DNA of 64,000 nucleotides. Source: Nonomuraea muscovyensis. GTDB lineage: Bacteria; Actinomycetota; Actinomycetes; Streptosporangiales; Streptosporangiaceae. Of the stretch, positions 59,871 to 64,000 are shown one piece after another. The stretch covers positions 62,001-126,000 of the forward strand of contig NZ_JACHJB010000002.1 of the NCBI RefSeq assembly GCF_014207745.1. The letters are read 5' to 3'. A model generated the notes under the pieces. The model did no database searches. It was not told the origin of the DNA and saw nothing but the letters and a program-made list of their open reading frames with translations. Made by a program: the position numbers and the translations under genes. The stretch's first letter is position 1. Each line of letters begins with the position of its first letter.

Positions 59871-60854
59871 ATGAGACGAACCCCGATCGTGCTGGCCCTG
59901 TTCGGAGCCCTGACCTTGAGCGGCTGTTCCACCCCCGCGGAGCCCGGAGCCCAAGGCGCCCCCGCGGCCGGGTCCTCCGCCCCGGCGGCGGGCGGCGACG
60001 GAAACTTCGCCGTCATCACCCATGGCGCCCCAGGAGACGCGTTCTGGGACGTGGTCAAGAACGGCGCCGAGGCGGCCGGCAGACGGTACGGCGCCACCGT
60101 CACCTACCAGGGCGACGGCGACCCGGCCAAACAGTCGCAGCTCATCGACCAGGCGGTGTCGAAGGAGGTCGACGGCATCGTGGTGTCCATGGCCAACCCG
60201 GACGCGCTCAAGGAAGCCATCGGCAAGGCCGTCGCCGCGAGGATCCCCGTGGTGACGATCAACTCCGGGAGCGACTCGTCCAAGGAGTTCGGCGCCATCA
60301 CGCACGTCGGGCAGTCGGAGGACGTGGCCGGGCGGGGAGCCGGGGAGCAGCTCAAGGCCGCGGGCGTGACCAAGCTCCTGTGCGTCATCCACGAGGCCGG
60401 CAACGTCGGCCTGGACCAGCGGTGCAAGGGCGCCGAGGAGACCCTGGGCGGCACCGTCGAACGGCTGCAGGTCGACGTGAGCAACCTCGCGGACGTCACC
60501 TCCAAGGTCACCGCCAAGCTCCAGTCGGACCAGCAGGTCAACGGGATCCTCGCGCTCAACCCGGCCGTGGCCGTCGCCGCCCGCGACGCCGTCGCCGACG
60601 CCGGGTCGAAGGCCAAGCTGGCGACGTTCGACCTGTCCGCCGACGTGGTCGCCGCGATCAAGGACGGGGAGATCATGTTCGCCGTGGACCAGCAGCAGTA
60701 CCTGCAGGGCTACCTGCCGATCACGTTCCTGACCCTGTACAAGGACAACCTCAACACCGTCGGCGGCGGCCTGCCCGTCAACACCGGGCCCGGCTTCGTC
60801 ACCAAGGACAACGCCGAACAGGTCGCCAAGCTCGCCGAGGCGGGCACCCGATGA
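59871..60854 (+). CDS. Sugar ABC transporter substrate-binding lipoprotein (CUT2 type)
   Basis: 327 residues with a lipoprotein signal (LTLSGC, Cys19 as lipid site), an Ala/Pro/Gly linker and a periplasmic-binding-protein fold of the ribose/fructose type (FAVITHGAPGDAFWDVVKNGAEAAG; IDQAVSKEVDGIVVSMANPDAL; VDQQQYLQGYLP). Known ligands of the family are pentoses, fructose, inositol or AI-2; the ligand here is open. It is the first gene of a three-gene operon with permease and ATPase. Confidence 0.92.
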   Translation: MRRTPIVLALFGALTLSGCSTPAEPGAQGAPAAGSSAPAAGGDGNFAVITHGAPGDAFWDVVKNGAEAAGRRYGATVTYQGDGDPAKQSQLIDQAVSKEVDGIVVSMANPDALKEAIGKAVAARIPVVTINSGSDSSKEFGAITHVGQSEDVAGRGAGEQLKAAGVTKLLCVIHEAGNVGLDQRCKGAEETLGGTVERLQVDVSNLADVTSKVTAKLQSDQQVNGILALNPAVAVAARDAVADAGSKAKLATFDLSADVVAAIKDGEIMFAVDQQQYLQGYLPITFLTLYKDNLNTVGGGLPVNTGPGFVTKDNAEQVAKLAEAGTR

Positions 60855-60873
60855 GCGGTCGAGAGGGGGCGGT

Positions 60874-61922
60874 GTGACGTCAGTGGCCGGACGCGCCGGC
60901 GAACGGGCCGACGAGCGGGTCGCCGGCGGCGGCCTGCTGCGGCGGCTGCTCATCCGGCCCGAGTTGGGCGCGGTCGTCGGGATGATCGTGGTGTTCGCGT
61001 TCTTCGCGAGCCAGTCGGCGGTGTTCCGCTCGCCTGCGGGCATCGCCAACTGGCTCGACCCGGCCGCCACGCTCGGCATCATGGCGGTCGCCATCGCGCT
61101 GCTGATGATCGGCGGCGAGTTCGACCTGTCGGCCGGCGTGCTGACCGGCACCACCGGGCTGATCGTCGTCACGCTGGCCACCCGCTACGGGCTCGACGTG
61201 TGGTCGGCGATGCTCGTCGCGCTGGTCGTGGCGCTGGCCGTCGGATTCTTCAACGGCATGGTCGTGACCCGGACCAGGCTGCCCAGCTTCATCGTCACGC
61301 TCGGCACGTTCCTCATGCTGCAGGGCGTCAACCTCGGCGTCACCAAGGCGCTGACCGGCACCGTGCAGGTGAGCGGCCTGCGCCGGGCCGCCGGCTTCGA
61401 GGAGGCCCGGACCGTCTTCGCGGGCACGATCCAGATCGGCGGCACCTCCTTCCGGGTGGCCATCCTGTGGTGGCTGCTCGTCACCGCCGTGGCCACCTGG
61501 GTGCTGATGCGCACCCGGGCGGGCAACTGGATCTTCGCGGTGGGCGGCAACGAGCAGGCCGCCCGCGCGGTCGGCGTGCCGGCCGCCCGCATGAAGATCG
61601 CGCTGTTCATGACGACGGCGTTCGCCGCCTGGCTGGTCGGCTCGATCCTCGCGCTGCGCTACACCTCCGTGCAGGCCAACATCGGCATCGGGCAGGAGTT
61701 CATCTACATCATCGCGGCCGTCATCGGCGGCTGCCTGCTGACCGGCGGGTACGGCTCCGCGATCGGCGCGTCGATCGGTGCGGTGATCTTCGGGATGGCC
61801 GACAAGGGGATCGTCTTCCTGGGCTGGGACGCCGACTGGTTCACGTTCTTCCTGGGCGGCATGCTGCTGCTCGCCACGCTCGCCAACCGCCTGGTCAGGC
61901 GGTACGCCGAGGAGGTGCGGCG

Positions 61923-61926
<4 letters not shown>
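60874..61926 (+). CDS. Sugar ABC transporter permease (CUT2 type)
   Basis: 350 residues with eight to ten membrane helices and the BPD_transp_2 pattern ([83 protein letters not shown]). The GTG start at 60874 gives a normal N-terminus. The stop overlaps the GTG of the ATPase gene (GTGA), so the two are translationally coupled. A single permease gene suggests a homodimer. Confidence 0.93.
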
Positions 61927-62678
<752 letters not shown>

Positions 62679-62786
62679 CCGCCGCGCGGGGCTGTCCTGC
62701 GTGGCTGCCGTGCGTGACTGCCGTGCGGGGCCGGCGCGCGTGGCCGCCGCGGGGCCGGACCGCGGGCGGCCGCCCGCCGCCTCCGG

Positions 62787-63365
62787 CTACCTGCGGCCGG
62801 TGGCGAGGGGCAGCATGACGTGGTCGACCAGGCGGCGGGCCAGCTCGCCGTCCACCGGCTCGCCGCTCACCAGACCGCGGAAGACCAGCGTCGCCGGGCC
62901 GACCTGCCACAGCAGCTCGGTGTCGGCGGCGGCGTCCAGCTCGCCCCGGGCCCACGCCCGCTGGAAGATCTCCATCGCCAGGCGCCGGCGACGCTCGACG
63001 TAGTGGGCGTCCACCGCGGCGGCGAGCTGCGGGTTGTGGCGCATCTCGCCGACGAGGCCCGCGAGCGCGTCGCCGAGCCGGTACAGGTCCTCGACCAGGA
63101 ACTCCATGAAGGCCAGCAGGTCGGCGCGTAACCCGCCCGTGTCGGGCGGCTCGGGTACGGCGCAGGCCGCGGCGGCGAACGCGGCCGCGGCCAGCTCGGC
63201 CTTGGTGGGCCAGCGCCGGTGCACGGTCTGCCTGCCGGCCCGGGCCCGCGCCGCGACGGCGTCGGCGCTCAGCCGCTCGTAACCGCTCTCGGCCAGCACC
63301 TCCAGCGCCGCGCCGAGCAGCTCGGCCTCCCGCGCGGCGCCTCCTCGCAGGGGCGTCACGGACAT
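62787..63365 (-). CDS. TetR/AcrR family regulator
   Basis: 192 residues with a typical helix-turn-helix (about 13-60; EAELLGAALEVLAESGYERLSADAVAARARAGRQTVHRRWPTKAELAAAAF pattern) and a C-terminal domain of the TetR_C_11-like class. ATG at 63365 is taken. Downstream and in the same direction nothing follows before the convergent ABC operon; upstream is the epoxide hydrolase gene (66 bp away), a possible target or operon partner. Confidence 0.85.
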   Translation of the reverse strand: MSVTPLRGGAAREAELLGAALEVLAESGYERLSADAVAARARAGRQTVHRRWPTKAELAAAAFAAAACAVPEPPDTGGLRADLLAFMEFLVEDLYRLGDALAGLVGEMRHNPQLAAAVDAHYVERRRRLAMEIFQRAWARGELDAAADTELLWQVGPATLVFRGLVSGEPVDGELARRLVDHVMLPLATGRR

Positions 63366-63431
63366 GACCTCTAGCGTAAACGTCAGCGCTGCCGGACTGT
63401 AAGGTCCTGCGCCGGCCGGCGGGGGCCGGGG

Positions 63432-64000
63432 TCAGCGCAGGCCGGTGAAGAAGTCCCGGACGTCGCGGACGAACGCCTGCGGCTGTTCGAGGGCGGCGAA
63501 GGTGCCGCCCCGGTCGTGCTCGACCCAGCCGACGATGTTGTTGTCCCGCTCGGCGAAGCGGCGGATCGGCCGCAGGATGTCCTTGGGGAAGACCGAGACG
63601 GACGTGGGCACCGTCGCGGGCTTCAGCTCCCACGCGACGCTGGTGTCCTGTTCGGTGTCGGGCGTCTCCACGAACGAGCGGGCCGCCGAGCCGGCGGTGT
63701 TGGTCAGCCAGTAGAGCATGACGGTGGTGAGCAGCCGGTCGGTGTCGACGCCGCCGTCGCTCCACTCCTGGTAGACGCCGGCGAACCAGGCCAGCAGCGC
63801 CACCGGCGAGTCGGCCATGCCGTAGGCGAACGTCTGCGGCCTGGCCGACTGGATGAGCTTGTAGCCGTACTGCTCGCTCAGATAGCGCTCGCGGAACGCC
63901 ATGCGCTCCTGCTCCACCTCGGTGAGGCCGTCCAGTTCGCCGGGGGCGCCGATGGGGAAGCAGATGATGCCGTTGCCGTGCATGCCGACGACCCGCTCGG
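63432..64000 (-). CDS. Epoxide hydrolase-like alpha/beta hydrolase (C-terminal part)
   Basis: The frame is open at the right edge (the codons before the internal Met read ERVVG) and ends at 63432, giving the last 189 residues. The lid helices (RERYLSEQYGYKLIQSARPQTFAYGMADSPVALLAWF pattern), SVSVFPKDI and the late WVEHDRGGTFAALEQP with catalytic His match the microsomal/juvenile-hormone epoxide hydrolase-like family. The catalytic Asp nucleophile would lie outside the window. Some bacterial members are proline-peptidase-like, but the lid pattern favours epoxide hydrolase. Confidence 0.85.
   Translation of the reverse strand, partial: ERVVGMHGNGIICFPIGAPGELDGLTEVEQERMAFRERYLSEQYGYKLIQSARPQTFAYGMADSPVALLAWFAGVYQEWSDGGVDTDRLLTTVMLYWLTNTAGSAARSFVETPDTEQDTSVAWELKPATVPTSVSVFPKDILRPIRRFAERDNNIVGWVEHDRGGTFAALEQPQAFVRDVRDFFTGLR

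Overview
The window is very GC-rich (third codon positions almost all G or C, many GTG starts and one TTG start) and looks like a chromosome segment of a filamentous actinomycete, probably a Streptosporangiaceae/Nonomuraea-like organism. Pointers are a SARP regulator, DUF5999 and DUF6289-type proteins, a trp attenuator with a fused TrpE-TrpG as described in Streptomyces venezuelae, and the gene order garA - ftsR - bifunctional nuclease - MerR - gcvP that is also found in mycobacteria. The genus is an inference. No rRNA, tRNA or CRISPR array was recognised.

Layout. 0-4.5 kb: a DUF3311 fragment, a CocE-type hydrolase coupled to a WYL regulator, a small secreted protein and a membrane glycosyltransferase. 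4.6-6.9 kb: tryptophan control unit (promoter, leader peptide with tandem Trp codons, attenuator hairpins, fused anthranilate synthase). 7.2-19.9 kb: secreted SGNH hydrolase, amidohydrolase, unusual ThyX, a BNR-repeat/MoaD-like pair, SARP, secreted S1 protease, SDR with divergent XRE regulator, flavohaemoglobin, GNAT, a class I amidotransferase-like protein without its cysteine, and an esterase. 20.3-21.7 kb: a TnpB-only IS200/IS605-type element abutting a methyltransferase. 22.4-27.1 kb: two-component system, small membrane protein, trpF and a second GNAT.

27.3-36.4 kb is a conserved housekeeping block: CDP-alcohol phosphatidyltransferase, nucleotidyltransferase/phosphomannomutase-like fusion, garA, ftsR, bifunctional nuclease, MerR and gcvP behind a tandem glycine riboswitch. 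36.4-38.9 kb has a serine beta-lactamase-like protein with an operator-like promoter and a TPR protein.

38.9-48 kb is accessory and decaying. Intact small operons (ArsR-type regulator/SRPBCC/DUF6069; CGNR regulator divergent from an MBL-fold protein; a DoxX-like protein) are mixed with remnants of a serine recombinase, an ECF sigma factor, a DUF6493-like gene, an XRE regulator and a gene read in three frames. Several tandem repeats (10, 12, 32 and 33 nt) lie here, and two coincide with broken frames. 48-55 kb returns to core functions: a TetR, a group 1/2 sigma factor, and menE/menD of menaquinone synthesis arranged divergently. 54.4-64 kb holds regulator-target pairs: HutC-type GntR with an inositol monophosphatase, FCD-type GntR with a CoA transferase and CitE-like lyase, TetR with a CUT2-type sugar ABC transporter, another TetR, and a truncated epoxide hydrolase.

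No wholly new system was proven. The most promising points are the attenuator in front of the fused trpE(G), the cysteine-less amidotransferase-like protein, the variant ThyX motif, the MoaD-like protein paired with a BNR protein, and several clear palindromic operators between divergent genes.
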